Origin: Plakobranchus ocellatus
Taxonomy: Eukaryota > Mollusca > Gastropoda > Plakobranchidae
NCBI GenBank assembly: GCA_019648995.1
Contig: BLXT01005922.1
Span: 1,296,528-1,321,568 of the forward strand
Direction of reading: 5' to 3'
DNA: 25,041 bases
Below, one piece after another: positions 1-12,000 of this stretch; the stretch's first letter is position 1; every line of letters starts with the position of its first letter. The notes beneath the pieces are model-generated. The model did no database searches, had not been told where the DNA came from, and was given only the letters and a program-made list of their open reading frames with translations. The translations under genes were made by a program, and so were the position numbers.

Positions 1-454
1 TCCTCTTAGACATTTTGCCACAGGGTCAGTGTATCAATGCTGCCCGATACTGCAGCACTCTTGACTGCCTTAAAGAAGCAATTCATCACAAAAGACCTGG
101 GCTCTTGTGAAGGGGTGTTGTGCTTCAGCACGATACTGCGACCCCTCATTCAGCAAACCTTACACAGTAATGGCTGTAGCGCTACGGTTGGGAAATTCTT
201 CCTCATCATGCCCACAGTCCAGACCTGGCACCCTCTGACTTTCATTTGTTTGGACCCTTGAAGCGCCATTTAGGAGGCATGGCTTTCGAGACAGAAGATG
301 ACCTCATCAGTGAATTGAGGAATTGGTTTGATAATTTTGACGTTGATTTCTTTCGAGTGGGTATCAATTCGCTGCTGTTGCGCTGCAAAAATGCATCGAT
401 CTCCACGGGGATTACGTTGAGAAGCAGTGGAAGAGTGAACTTCAATCTGTGTAA
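1..454 (+). pseudogene. Mariner transposase, C-terminal part, broken
   Basis: The frame contains LQHDTATPHSA, then SPDLAPSDFHLFGPLKRHL. The aspartates at 132-134 and 237-239 are separated by 34 residues, which is the D34D spacing of mariner. In-frame stops occur at 108 (TGA), 168 (TAA) and 177 (TAG). A frameshift near 390-395 moves the last 20 codons (CIDLHGDYVEKQW) into the next frame, ending at TAA 452-454. The copy cannot make transposase. Confidence 0.88.
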
Positions 455-524
455 GTTTCAAATTTATCTGATCAAAACTCTTTGAGTTATGCCCCTTTTC
501 CTGTTTCTTTTCGGACATCCCTCG
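1..524 (+). mobile_element. Mariner-family element, 3' half
   Basis: The left part lies outside the window. The coding remnant is followed by about 70 bp and then by a candidate terminal inverted repeat. On the minus strand this reads TACGAGGGATGTCCGAAAAG (526-507), a form I associate with mariner ends, next to a TA at 525-526 that would be the target duplication. The end position is inferred because the partner repeat is not visible. Confidence 0.75.
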
Positions 525-529
525 TACGA

Positions 530-1149
530 AGTCACAATATTCTTACCACGTTGTATCAAACATTTTTGTGCAACACGTTTCTTTCAAAACTATCTGAAGA
601 CTACAGAAGACAATTTGGCAGCATGTGATTTTCTTAAAAAAATGTTTGGAACACAGTTACAATTATATGGGACAGAAGAGTTTTATCTTATTATAAACCC
701 AACTGTACGCCATGGATTAAAAAAAAAAAAAAAACCAGAGGCTTTTGTAACAGAAACATTCTTTTTCAAAAAAGACGATGCAAATTTTATTTTTAAATAA
801 TAAAAAAGTAAAACCGCTTGAAATTTGTAAATTCAGGACAGTTCATTCAGAATATTTTTTGATCCCCTCAAAACTCCAGAAAAAAAAAAAAAGGTATCAC
901 AGCTGGTCCTTTTACAGCTGCCATAAAAAAAAAAAAATACTATGGTGTGCATATATGAGCAAGCAGGTGACATAGTGATACTCAGTAACAGGAAAAATGA
1001 ATTAACAGCAAGCATTTCCCCTGGCCATGTAGATAATTGTATAAAAAAGCTCTACAGTTCAAAAAAGGTTGGATTTTTTTCCAGCTACAAGTTAGCACGC
1101 TACACCACCAAGCTTAGTTGGGGAGAGAAATGCATTTTGTTTAAATTAC
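530..1149. other. AT-rich non-coding stretch below exon 10
   Basis: Homopolymer A runs occur near 720, 881 and 926. I looked on the minus strand for the missing last GDPGP1 exon and found no convincing match. The stretch is probably part of intron 10. Confidence 0.5.
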
Positions 1150-1261
1150 CTCGAAAGTTTTCATGACCTGCCAGCTCAACACAAGCCACATTCAAAGTGT
1201 CAAAATTACCTTTGATGGGGAGGTGACCACCAAGCTCAATGCAGGCCACGTTGAACTCATC
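1142..1261 (-). repeat. 60-nt in-frame tandem duplication across the exon 10 end and its splice donor
   Basis: Read on the minus strand, unit A is 1261-1202 and unit B is 1201-1142, 36 of 60 bases identical by my count. A encodes [20 protein letters not shown] and B encodes [20 protein letters not shown]. Eleven of 20 residues match, and six of those eleven codons differ only synonymously. Both units carry the donor-like AG|GTAATTT in the same phase. Either the longer product is made or B is a decaying copy. Confidence 0.85.
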
Positions 1262-3009
1262 TGATGATTTTGTGCCTGTACAAAATGGAAAAGAGAAAAA
1301 AAAGAAATTACTTCGTGGTTTTGGTGGTAAAAAAATGCACCAAGATGTAAAAACATGAGTTTGGAGTGTATAGTTCTACATGATTATATCTCTTTCTTTA
1401 GAAGTGAGCAATTGTAACTGCTATGATACTTTTTTTCTTAGTCTTTTATGAATCAAGCACTTCAAAAGTATTAATTCTCAGTATTCAGACCTCACAATTA
1501 TCAAAGTTTATGCAGCTGACAACACTTCTTAGGAAGAGGGATGTAATAGTGAAAGCTATGATAAAGTTCAAAGAGGTTTATCCAATATATCATCACTGCA
1601 GGCTTCTAAACGGCTACCTATGATTTTGAAAAATGTTGAGAAGGAGAACATTTTTTTTTTTAATTTTAAAAAAGACAAAAAAAAAAAAAAACAATTGTCT
1701 AACCCTTTCAGACCTGCTCACCTGACCCTAACATCTCATGAGGAAAAATGACTTAAAACGTAACATATTCTTTTACTCTAGAGGCTCATTGCCAACCGAG
1801 ACGGTCAGAGTATTTTCTGAGAGCATGTTTCTATCTGATCAAGATTTAGCACTATCAAGATCTATTGGCAGAGTAATTTGTTATGTCCAGCCTTCATCCA
1901 CGATGGCAAGCTGGAGAATCAAACTTACTTACTCATCTATACAAAAGCTACAATAATCCCGATCATTAAATTCACTATGTGAGCTAATAACAGTACCTGA
2001 TGATCTCAATCTGGATCTGTCAAAAACCTGAGTATTTTGAACAAAGTAGGCTAATCATAAAATCTTTGCTACCCCTTTTATAGATGGTTATTTATTATTT
2101 ATTTTTAGTATATGCTATTACGCTGGGGGTACACCTGATCCTTAGTTCAAAAATAATATGGCCAGTGGAAACATAGATAACGATTGCCATTTGATAGGGA
2201 ATATGTTTTGGTAGCATGAAAGAGCCATCCAGGACAAATTGCAGTGTGGATGTTAATTCTCTAAAATCTGGTATTAGACTTGAGAATTTGTAGCAAGTCA
2301 TTCCTAAATATGTATCCACTTGGCTATTTATTTTTTGTTTGTCGTTAATAATTGCATAAGTAAAAGTAAGATGTGCAGACACTATGCTGCTTTTTTTTTT
2401 TCAAACTTTTTGCTATTGGGATTGCATACAAAGACACACAATTTGAAATCCTAATTATCCTGAAATAAAGAAAGATTATGATACCTACAAAACTTTCAAA
2501 AATATTGATCTCTTTGGAGAAATATAAATTTTACGTTCATGTGCCAGACCAAAACACCACCAAAATTATGTGGAGTTTTTAAAAACACATTAGCCCTCCA
2601 AAAATGTTTTCATTACCTTATACCTTATTACAAATTTCTATGTGGTAGTCAAGAATGTGATTCGGTATCACTTAACTAAAAATAGATGGAAGGAACAGAC
2701 TGCCACAGGAGTGGTTCTAGCAATACGGCAACCGTTCTGGCATTTGTAGCCCACAGTTATCACCTAACGCTAAGTAGAGCGCATAGTGAAGCTCCCAAAT
2801 ATGACTGTATTTGTATGCTAATATGTGTTTGCGAGTGCTCTTTTGCCCATGCAAATTATTACACTGCACTTCCCTGTGTGTTGAATATTCTGTCATTTTA
2901 TATGATTGATATTCACAATTTTTTTTTATTTACCCATATTTTTTGCTTATTTCTTGCCTCTTCTTAATCATGCTTGCCCTCTCCCTCTGTTGATCTGTTT
3001 TATTGTTTA

Positions 3010-3040
<31 letters not shown>

Positions 3041-6000
3041 TCTCAATTATTTTCTTTTTATAAGAATAGCCTTTCCCTGTATAATTTCCTTCTTTGCTTA
3101 ATTCATTTTATTTTACATAATATTTAATAACTTTTTTTCTGTACTTCTAAAAAGCATGTTAAATAACGTGTTCAACTGTTAGTTTGATTAACTTATCACT
3201 TTTTGCCTCATATTAAAAAATGGAAAGTTAGGCCTTTTGACATTGATATAAATTTGTGCATTACTTCAATTACGTATTATTAAGGCCAATAGAAAAGGGC
3301 CTTTATAACTGTTACAAAAAAAAGTCAATCAATCAATCTCTCTCTTTCTCTGGGGCATCAATAACACGATGACTAGCCAGTCCACCTTGAGATCTGCAGG
3401 GACCCTTCTATCACGGGTTTGAGCCTCGCCACCGGCAAACGAACCTCTCTCACTCTCATTGATTTATGGTTCAATATTATTGTTTTACATGTAATCGCCT
3501 CGTGTGAATTAACCCTTATTCGGTATTAAAAGACGGAATGATCAGTTGTGATGTGTACTGCCGTTTTAGATTAGTTTTATTGGTACCGGTAGCTCAGTGT
3601 CAAGAACTTTGACCCTAGCTCCACCATCCAATCCACGCCTCCATCCTTTTTCATTTTTTTTTCCTTTTTCTGTTTGCACTACAAATAGCCTACTTTGTTA
3701 GAAAAAAAAGATGAGAAATCTATCACTTCAGTATGTGTGAGAAACTAAAAACACCCATGTGAAATTGTGTCTGATTTGTGAAGTTTTAGTTCAATATTGT
3801 GAATTCTTTGAGAGTTCGATATTCGGGTCGATATGTGTTCATAGTGTTAACTGAAATAATCTTTTACTGAGAACTAATGAAAAATCGTTCTATGTTGATC
3901 AGTTTTGGCAATCAAAATGCCGAATCTGCTCTGCTTTCTCTTCTCTCCTCTCAAACTTCCACACTATAAACACAAAGTAGTTTGGTTGTGAAGAAAATAC
4001 AAATGGGTCAAATCGGTTTGTCTCGGATGGGCAAACCTCATAAAAACAAAACAGCGATTACTTATATGAAAAATCAGTCTGATGTGCTGTAAACTATACA
4101 GAAAACTGTACAGCGGCTGGTGCCTAACTGCAGTTTGTTGACTCCAAAGCCAGAGTTATGGCCGCCGCCGGCAGGGCACACGATAACCAGCGCCTGCAGG
4201 CTGAGCCAGCGCAGGTTATTTCTTCCATCTATTTTTAGTTCAGTGTTCGGTATCATGGTCTCTACCTTTTCTTCAGGTGCCCAGTCTGGAACAGACATTG
4301 ACGATCATGTTCCTCCACTCAAACCAATTCTCAGCTAACCTTAAAGGCTGATGTTGCTACCATTACTTATTGCTCATGAATTAAAACTTTTGATGACAGT
4401 TATTCTCTGTCTACCTCTACTGCATTTGCCCTCAAACTTTCCTGTGATTGCTAAATGATCTAAACCTTTGTGAATGCAAATGTATTCCACTGGAAAAAAA
4501 AAGACAGAAGACTAGTTAAAACCGGAGGAAGGACACTTTTTCTTTACTCTTGTTTGGTGTCCATACTTACGTTTCTGTAAATCAAAACTGGTTTCACTTT
4601 TTGGAAATAGTTTTTGTTTGTATTCATTTATTTATTTCACTTGTGTATCTTCCACTAGATGTTTTCAGGTAGCCAACATATTTGAATTTCGTAACATGTT
4701 TGATTTTTTTCCCGATTGCTAATGGGGTTTGAGTATTTCATTGAGATGACCATACATTCTGTTTTTTTTCACATTCAAAATCGAGACATTCTTTTGCTCC
4801 CTAAAACAACAGAATCCAAAAGTTAATCACTAGATTCTGCTGTTAACTCACTTGAGACGGATGCGCCACGTTTTGGCGCATCGCCGATCAGTCATTCTAG
4901 GCGGATGTGCCACCCCCGGGCGCATTACCAAACTACTTAAATATCGCCGTTATTATGCGCCAAAAGTGGGCGCACCCGCCGCGAACGTTAGTTAAGCCTT
5001 TTGTTTCGTTTCGTGCGGAGTTTCCAGAAGATCGGTCGGTAATTTTTTGAATTATCGGGAGGGGAAAGAGGGGTAGATCTGAAACCAGTTCCAGTTTCTA
5101 TCTTTGTTGTTGCGAGCACCATGGCTTGCACCGATCGCAACTTCGACTCTGAATTTGAAGTGGATCTAGATCTAAGTGTCGATGGTGATCCTGAATATGT
5201 TGTAGAAACGTCGGATACTGATTCTGATGAACCAGCAGCAGTGGTTTCTACACAAATTGGATCTAAATCTACCTCTAAGGCGACCACTTCTTCTTCTAGA
5301 CCTAGACCTAAATCTAGATCTACAGCTCTGACATTTTTCGGAAACACTAAATTTTGCTACTTTTTAATAAATCATAAAAAAAAAAATTAACAACTTATTG
5401 TTTTACAGTAAACTGTTCCTAAATATTTGATCTTGAAGTTTGTTGTGTCAAAAGATCTAAGCAAAAAAATGAAAATTGTAATTTTTGTGAATTTTTGAAA
5501 ATACCCCAAAATTGCCAGTCTGAGGGTAACGGAAACTGGTTTTGGGGCCAGTCTCAAGTGAGTTAAACTGTATCATCTGCATACTTGAGATTATGAAAAT
5601 TTTCTCCATTTATTTTAAAGCTTGAAATATCCTCTAGATTCCTCTAGATCATTTCACTAAATGGGTTAAAAAGACATTAGACACTTCAAGGCTGCCCACT
5701 CTCACCAACCCTTTTCAATATCTTCCTTGAAAGAATTATGACTGATGCTCTGGAGGACCACTTAGGAACAGTTAGCATTGGTGGCAGACCTATCACCAAT
5801 CTACGGTTTCTTGATGACATCGATGGGCTAGCTGGAAATGAATGGCTAGCTTGGTGGAACAACTGGACAAAGCCTCATCCAACTTTGGCATGGAGATTAG
5901 TGCTGAGAAAACCAAGATTATGACCAACAGCAAAGAGTCATCGAAAAAAGAAATAAAGGTCAACGGTCAAATACTTGAAAGTGTTACAAAATTCAAATAT

Positions 6001-9000
6001 CTAGGCTCAATAATCTCCGATGAAGGATCAAAGCCTGAAATACTGTCCAGATCAGCCCAGACTACAGCTGCTCTGACCAAACTTAAACCCATCTGGAACA
6101 ATAAGAACATTGCTAGCAGCTCTAAGATCTGACTGCTACGTTCCTTGGTCATGTCAATTTTTCTCTATGCCTGTGAGTCTTGGACACTGAACGCTGATAT
6201 TAAAAGAAGAATCAGAGCCATGGAAATGAGGTGCTACAGAAGACTACTTGGTATCTTCTCATATAAAGATCATATCACAAATGAGGAAGTGAAACGAAGA
6301 ATTGAAAATGCCATTGGACCACATGTTGACCTTCTGACCATCGTTCGACAAAGGAAACTGAAATGGTATGGGCACACTATTCGCTCATCTGGCCTTGCCA
6401 AGACCATCATGCAGGGTACCGTAAATGGAGGCAGAAGGAGAGGGCCGCAGAAGAAACGCTGGGAAGACAACATCAGAGAATGGACAGAACTTGAGTTGAG
6501 AAACACCCTACGGAAAGCTGAAGATAGAGAGGAATGGAAAGCTGTGGTTAGGAGATCCTCTGCTGGGCCCCGACGGATCCCAAATCTTCTAAGGGATAGG
6601 GGATAGGTGGTGAAATCACTGTAATCTCTTTAAATTTTTATAGATGCACTGAATAGATTTCTGCTTACTCTCAGATCTTTACCCTCAATGTCTTATTTTT
6701 CTGGCATATGAAACAGCTCTTCATGTTTTCCTTTGTCAAAAATTTTAAAATTTTAGATACTCAATGAAACAGAGATGGAGATCTTTCTTCATTTCCATAC
6801 ACCTTCCCATAAGCATTGACAAAGTTAATATTGCTTTTCTAGTTTCTATTGGACTCTTCCAAATATAACAAATTACTTGTGAGCCATAGGAGACTTCTAG
6901 AAAGAAGTTTAAAGATATTATATGACATAGAAGTGCAGTTTTTAGTTTCCCTTTTTGTAAAAGTCTTGATGTATATTATTTACAACTTAATTTTTGTGAA
7001 TACTGAATAATAGTTTCAGATCACTTACATTTTAACTGTTGTATTTACATTGCTACCAATCCACTCAATTTGATTAAATCATTTACTGAAAAGGCTTTTG
7101 AGAAAAGTTTGGTAGAAGCTGGTTTAAGATGTTGTATGCTAGAGTTGCAATGCGTTCAAGAAAACATTTGCTAGTCTGCACTCACCAATATATTTTTTCC
7201 TTGGCCAAATAAACAGCCTGACAGTCGTAAGTTTGCTGTTTCTGTCCTCCCCAAAAACAGTCCCCCGACATATGTAAACATTGTGAGCAATATCAGCATG
7301 ATGGAAGTAAGAGCTGATTTTGTAGGTATCTCTGAAATGTACACAACAAAGAGCAGAAAATCTCGCATAAATATTTTTTTTACTCTTCTCTTTAGAGCAT
7401 CTGTTCATCCATTTCAAAATTCTTGCTTTTAAGTTTTCAACACAATACACTATATAAAAAAAAAAAAAATGAAAAATACATATAATTCAACGTAAGCAAA
7501 CAAAAAGCAAAACATATCACTTGCTTACATGCAGCATATATCTCAAAATTAATGCACTAATATCATGAAAATTTAAGTAACTGGTTTAAAAGTATGAATA
7601 TAAAATATACTTTACACTCATAAAAAAGCAAATAAATGAATGAAACCATAACTTGAAAAGGGAATATCGAGGGAATGAAGGCAAAGAAAACACATCTTGA
7701 GACCATGTGGAAACAAGACGTGAGAAGAAAGGTAAACTTTTCATTCTTTCGAAATAGTTTGCAAGAAAAAACTTGGCACAAGCCATACCATTGATCCAAT
7801 TAGAATAATTACACACATCAAATTTCATCCCCTGCGAAAGTAACAGAGAAGAATTTTATAATATTGAAAATGGCAGTGTATATAAAATTTAAATTACCAA
7901 GTAGAACTGCTTACATAACATCAAACAAAACTGAAGTTTATACCAGCCAATAGAAATAAAGTAATAATTTGTTCTCTATTTTTGTCCCTGCATTTCAAAC
8001 AGAATCCACGCACCTGGCCATTTGTTCCACTGTAGATCCATGAAGCTGCAAACAAAAACCAGGGCAGGGCAGGGCTGTAAACTCATAAAACATGCCTCCG
8101 AGGTGACCCACAGGCTAAGGTTGTTGAGTGAAAAGAGAAAGAATTGAAGGATTGAAATACTTCTGTAAATCAAATTTTAAAATGTTAAAATAGTTCTTTT
8201 GAAAAATAAATCAATCAATGAATAAAAGTCAAGTCAAATAATATTTATGAATTTTTCAAACCAACTGTGCTAACATGATGTTGAGTTATTTGTTCTTCTG
8301 ATCTGCGTTTCTGATAAGGAGAAGTAAATTAAAATACAAGTTCATTAGATAAAATTAATAATTCTATTTTTGACACTCATTACAGTAATGAGAAGTAAAA
8401 TAAAAGTGCCTCAATTGAAATTGAAAATGACAATTTTTTTAAAATAAATCAAAGCATCTAGACAAATATCTTTGGGGAAAAAATCTGTCATTCAACATAA
8501 GTTAAATTGCAAGAAACTGTTTTGCTTCCACAATATTATTGAAATGTAAAGGCAACCAAAAAGTTCTTAAATGCAACACCTTTTGGTGTAACAAAAAACA
8601 AAAACAAAAAAACCACACACAAAAACAATCTGAAAGCTAAGAAAAAAAATTGGCCTTTTTTCTTCATCCCCTCCAAGCATTTTCACAATATGAATTATTT
8701 TTCTATTTTTTTTAACATGTTATATCAGGAAAAGAAGAAACAAGTATTTAAATAGGAGATAAAATGAACAGGTTTGGAGGGATAAGCAACTGACAGGAAC
8801 TTCTGTTTCCATTGATAAGATTTTTTTTTTAATTAAATAAAGTACATCATAGACAGATAAGAATGAGGCAGTAATTGTCCACCCATAAAACAGTGTTTAA
8901 AAAAAAAAATCTTTGTTGAACTGTGAAATGACAACAACTTTCAGATGTTACATCATGAATGGAATACTGTCCACAATGATAATGATGGCGCTCTATATTT

Positions 9001-12000
9001 GATGTTAGAAAAACCTTATGCTGATTGCATATCAAAAAAATAAAAATATAGCAGAACAGTCAACGGAAAAATTCAGTTGCTGAAAGAATCCCACATGCTC
9101 AAATCATCAAATCATGCTTGATCACTAAGATTGAAGACACCTACAGTTATAGTACAAAACTAAAGATGAAATTAGCTCTAATATACCCATGCACAGAAGT
9201 ATTTATCCACATCATGCAATCGAGGACAGTTAATATATATGATTTTTGCAAAATAATAAATCAAAATTTTCCCCCAGCAGTAACAATAAATATCAAATTC
9301 CATCTATCCATTTTAGAGGATGCAAAATATTGTATAAAGTAGCCAAAAATGTAATCAAATTTATAAGTTGAAAGATATGATCTACATTAAACTACAAGGA
9401 TAAGTTATCAAAAGGCCAATATTCAATTATTTTACATTCTCTCCATAAAAACATTGCATTTAAAAAATCTATATCTCTACATTTTCCTATTGCAAACATA
9501 AGACTTCCAAAACTATTCCTCCTCAAAAGCTCAAAAGTACCCCATGCATGTTAAATGAAACAATTTCCAAAAAAGAAAAAAAAACATTAACCGTGTTCAT
9601 TTGGACTCCAGATTTTTCACTTGGTCTATTCAATTTTGTAAATCATAGTTTTATTTTGATGTTTCATGCAGCTTCCTGTACGTTGAACAGGCTTGGAATA
9701 AAAGCCCAATTCGATTTTGATTTTTCTGAAAGCTTGGCAGCTTGCTTCTTTGATATTTTAGCGATGTAAGTTCAAAAAAAGGAATACAATACTGGCAATC
9801 AGAAATCCAAGTATGGAAACCAAAATAAGGCTAATGAAAACATATGTATTGTCAGTACTTTTACATGGTTGTGAGTGTTGGACAATAAATAAGGAAAGAG
9901 AGCAAAAATTAGAAGTAGAGACGTGGTTTATCAGAAGAATGTTGAGGATATCATGGATATCAAAAAGTCCAATGAATCGGTACTGAAAGAAGCTAATATT
10001 GAGCAATCATTAAAATCATGAGATGCAGGCATCTATAATTTTTAGGACATAACTGCCCACACAAGGGTTTTGACATTTAGCAATCACTGGAAAGATTGAA
10101 GGCAAACTCAGTACACTTAGCTGGAGAATAAATTTTATTGAAAGTCTAAAGTCATTAGGTAATGATAGTAATTACAACTTTCTAAGGTTAACTGAGAACA
10201 GTTTAAGTGGAGGATTATGATCGCCAATGTCTGTTCCACACAAGGCACCTAAGGAAGCAGTTCAAGAGTCCAAGGGAGAAAACACTTTTGACAAAAATGA
10301 TAAGATATGCATCCATCTTCTTTATTTCATAAGTAGACATCCCAAGTGCTCCCAATGCACATGGGAGGGCATTCAACGGAAAGAATCTATGTATAATCTG
10401 CTTTACAGCTTATAAATCAGGGCTGTTTAGCATCTCATGTAAGTTTTCTGAGTCAAGAAAGACAAGCAGAAGAGCTAATTTAAATTATTCAGTTACAAAC
10501 TGTATCAGCTTAATTGGATAACCATTGAAGAATTGAATTGAAATAAGACCTTCTTCATAAAAGTGTAATGACATTACAAAAGTAGCGCTTTGCAGCAAAA
10601 TGGTCTTAGGAAATGGGTTCTATGCACCCTGAAAGAACCCCTTATATATATATACAAAAGTATCAAACACCATCAGGGTCCTCTTGATGTTCTTGGATAA
10701 TTTCTGTACAAAAATGTTGGGAATCACAATTGCCCTCATATTTATAACATATGTTTCTGCTGCACAAAGTCTTCTTTTGTGATGACACTATAAAAATGGT
10801 GGTATGGAAAAGAAATGTTACCAAGTTGTATTGAGTTAAACTAAGGAGGTGTGAAAGATTTTTCAATCATTGCTTTGGCTTCCATATAAAATAAGATGGC
10901 ACCTGGTGGCTTCTTGCAAATAATGACAATTTTTTCAAGCTTTGCCAAAACTACTGAGAAGAAGCAATGAAATGATAATTGTTGATCCTGAAATAGTCAC
11001 CCACAGAGCATTTGCTCCCAAAGGAAGGGGATATGTATTTGGATAGGGGAGAGATATACATGACACCTTTGCAGCAGCTACATACCGGCTTTATAGGTCA
11101 ATTACACAAGACAAAAAAAAAAAGAAAAAAGATAAAATTCATTACAAGGTATTTAAAATTCATGATTAAGCTATTAATTTTATTTGTTATTAACCTGCCA
11201 AATGCATGAAACAGTTTTTACATTGAAAATGAAGAAAGGTAGGAAAGAAAACCATCTCTAAAACGTCTAACTAAGATCTCTAAAGATTGAGTTATAGCCA
11301 ACATTATAATCCTGGAAAATCTTTAGGGCATGGGCACTCAAGAAGTTAATTCTCTTGGCATATCTAAGGGATTATTCAACTCGGTCTATTTGCATGACAC
11401 AGATCATCCTTGCTTGATGACTTCAAGTTTTTTTACCCTCATTGGGCTGGGTGCTGATGGTGTTATTCAGTCCACTGAGTATCCTTCAGATGCCAAGGCC
11501 AGTTCACTTAGATCATGGCTATCAACTGAGAGCCCTTAGCTGCTCTATAAAGATTTTAAAGAAAATAATTGCACTAAAGCATACTGAAGGAAGGTGAAAA
11601 ACATCAAAATAACCAATACAAAAAAAAAACCCACCAGGAACACTACTGCTATATCTAATGCAAGCACAACTTGAATAATTCTAAAGCCTAAAACTTATAT
11701 ATTTCTGTCCAAAAGTCACAGCCTAAAAAACCTTTTGAAGCCCTGCTTAATTCTACAGTAATTCATGAAAAGTTGGTGTGTACTTACACAGTGGTCAACT
11801 ATAAGTTCATAGTTCAAATAGTAGGCATGAAAATGGAGATGATTAACAGATGCAAATGCACACAAACTGTTAAACCCAAGCCTGAATCCTCTGAGGAAAA
11901 ACAAAAGGTTACATATAGACTTTGTGCAAAAACTTTACGCTTAATCTGATCAATGCTTTGCCAGAACAATGAGGAACATAATTATGGATGCCTTTCAATC

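Larger units (their letters stand above)
4847..5562 (+). mobile_element. Non-autonomous piggyBac-like element, 716 bp, complete
   Basis: The ends are perfect 12-bp inverted repeats, CTCACTTGAGAC (4847-4858) and its complement (5551-5562). They are flanked by TTAA at 4843-4846 and 5563-5566, the target site of this superfamily. The left end has three GC-rich palindromes. Inside lies a short acidic reading frame and no catalytic domain. It appears to be an internal deletion derivative of a longer element. Confidence 0.93.
4540..5672 (-). mobile_element. LINE fragment (reverse transcriptase and C-terminal part), split by a piggyBac element
   Basis: On the minus strand the upper piece (5672-5563) reads LFNPFSEMI, then [20 protein letters not shown] and the catalytic YADD box (5572-5583). 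The lower piece (4846-4540) continues with [26 protein letters not shown] and [10 protein letters not shown]. These follow the order of a non-LTR retrotransposon reverse transcriptase. Stops and frame changes show it is dead. The two pieces join at the TTAA where 4847-5562 inserted. The wording resembles the family of the 9768-10245 fragment. Confidence 0.82.

Noticed and set aside
4988-5347. Minus-strand frame of 119 codons
   Set aside because: It is the complement of the acidic piggyBac N-terminal frame; its Ser/Leu/Asp bias follows from that. No start or splice support.
8014-8045. A 32-nt microexon as the main form of exon 8
   Set aside because: Upstream sequence is open in the same frame and matches the family (GGMFYEF, PCPGF), and an acceptor at 8115 fits the phase of exon 7. 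The shorter form is kept only as a possible alternative.
10660-11000. Candidate GDPGP1 exon containing PPGAILFY on the minus strand
   Set aside because: It has no usable donor and runs into stops. The true segment (PCPGF) is in exon 8 at 8014-8114 with correct phases on both sides.
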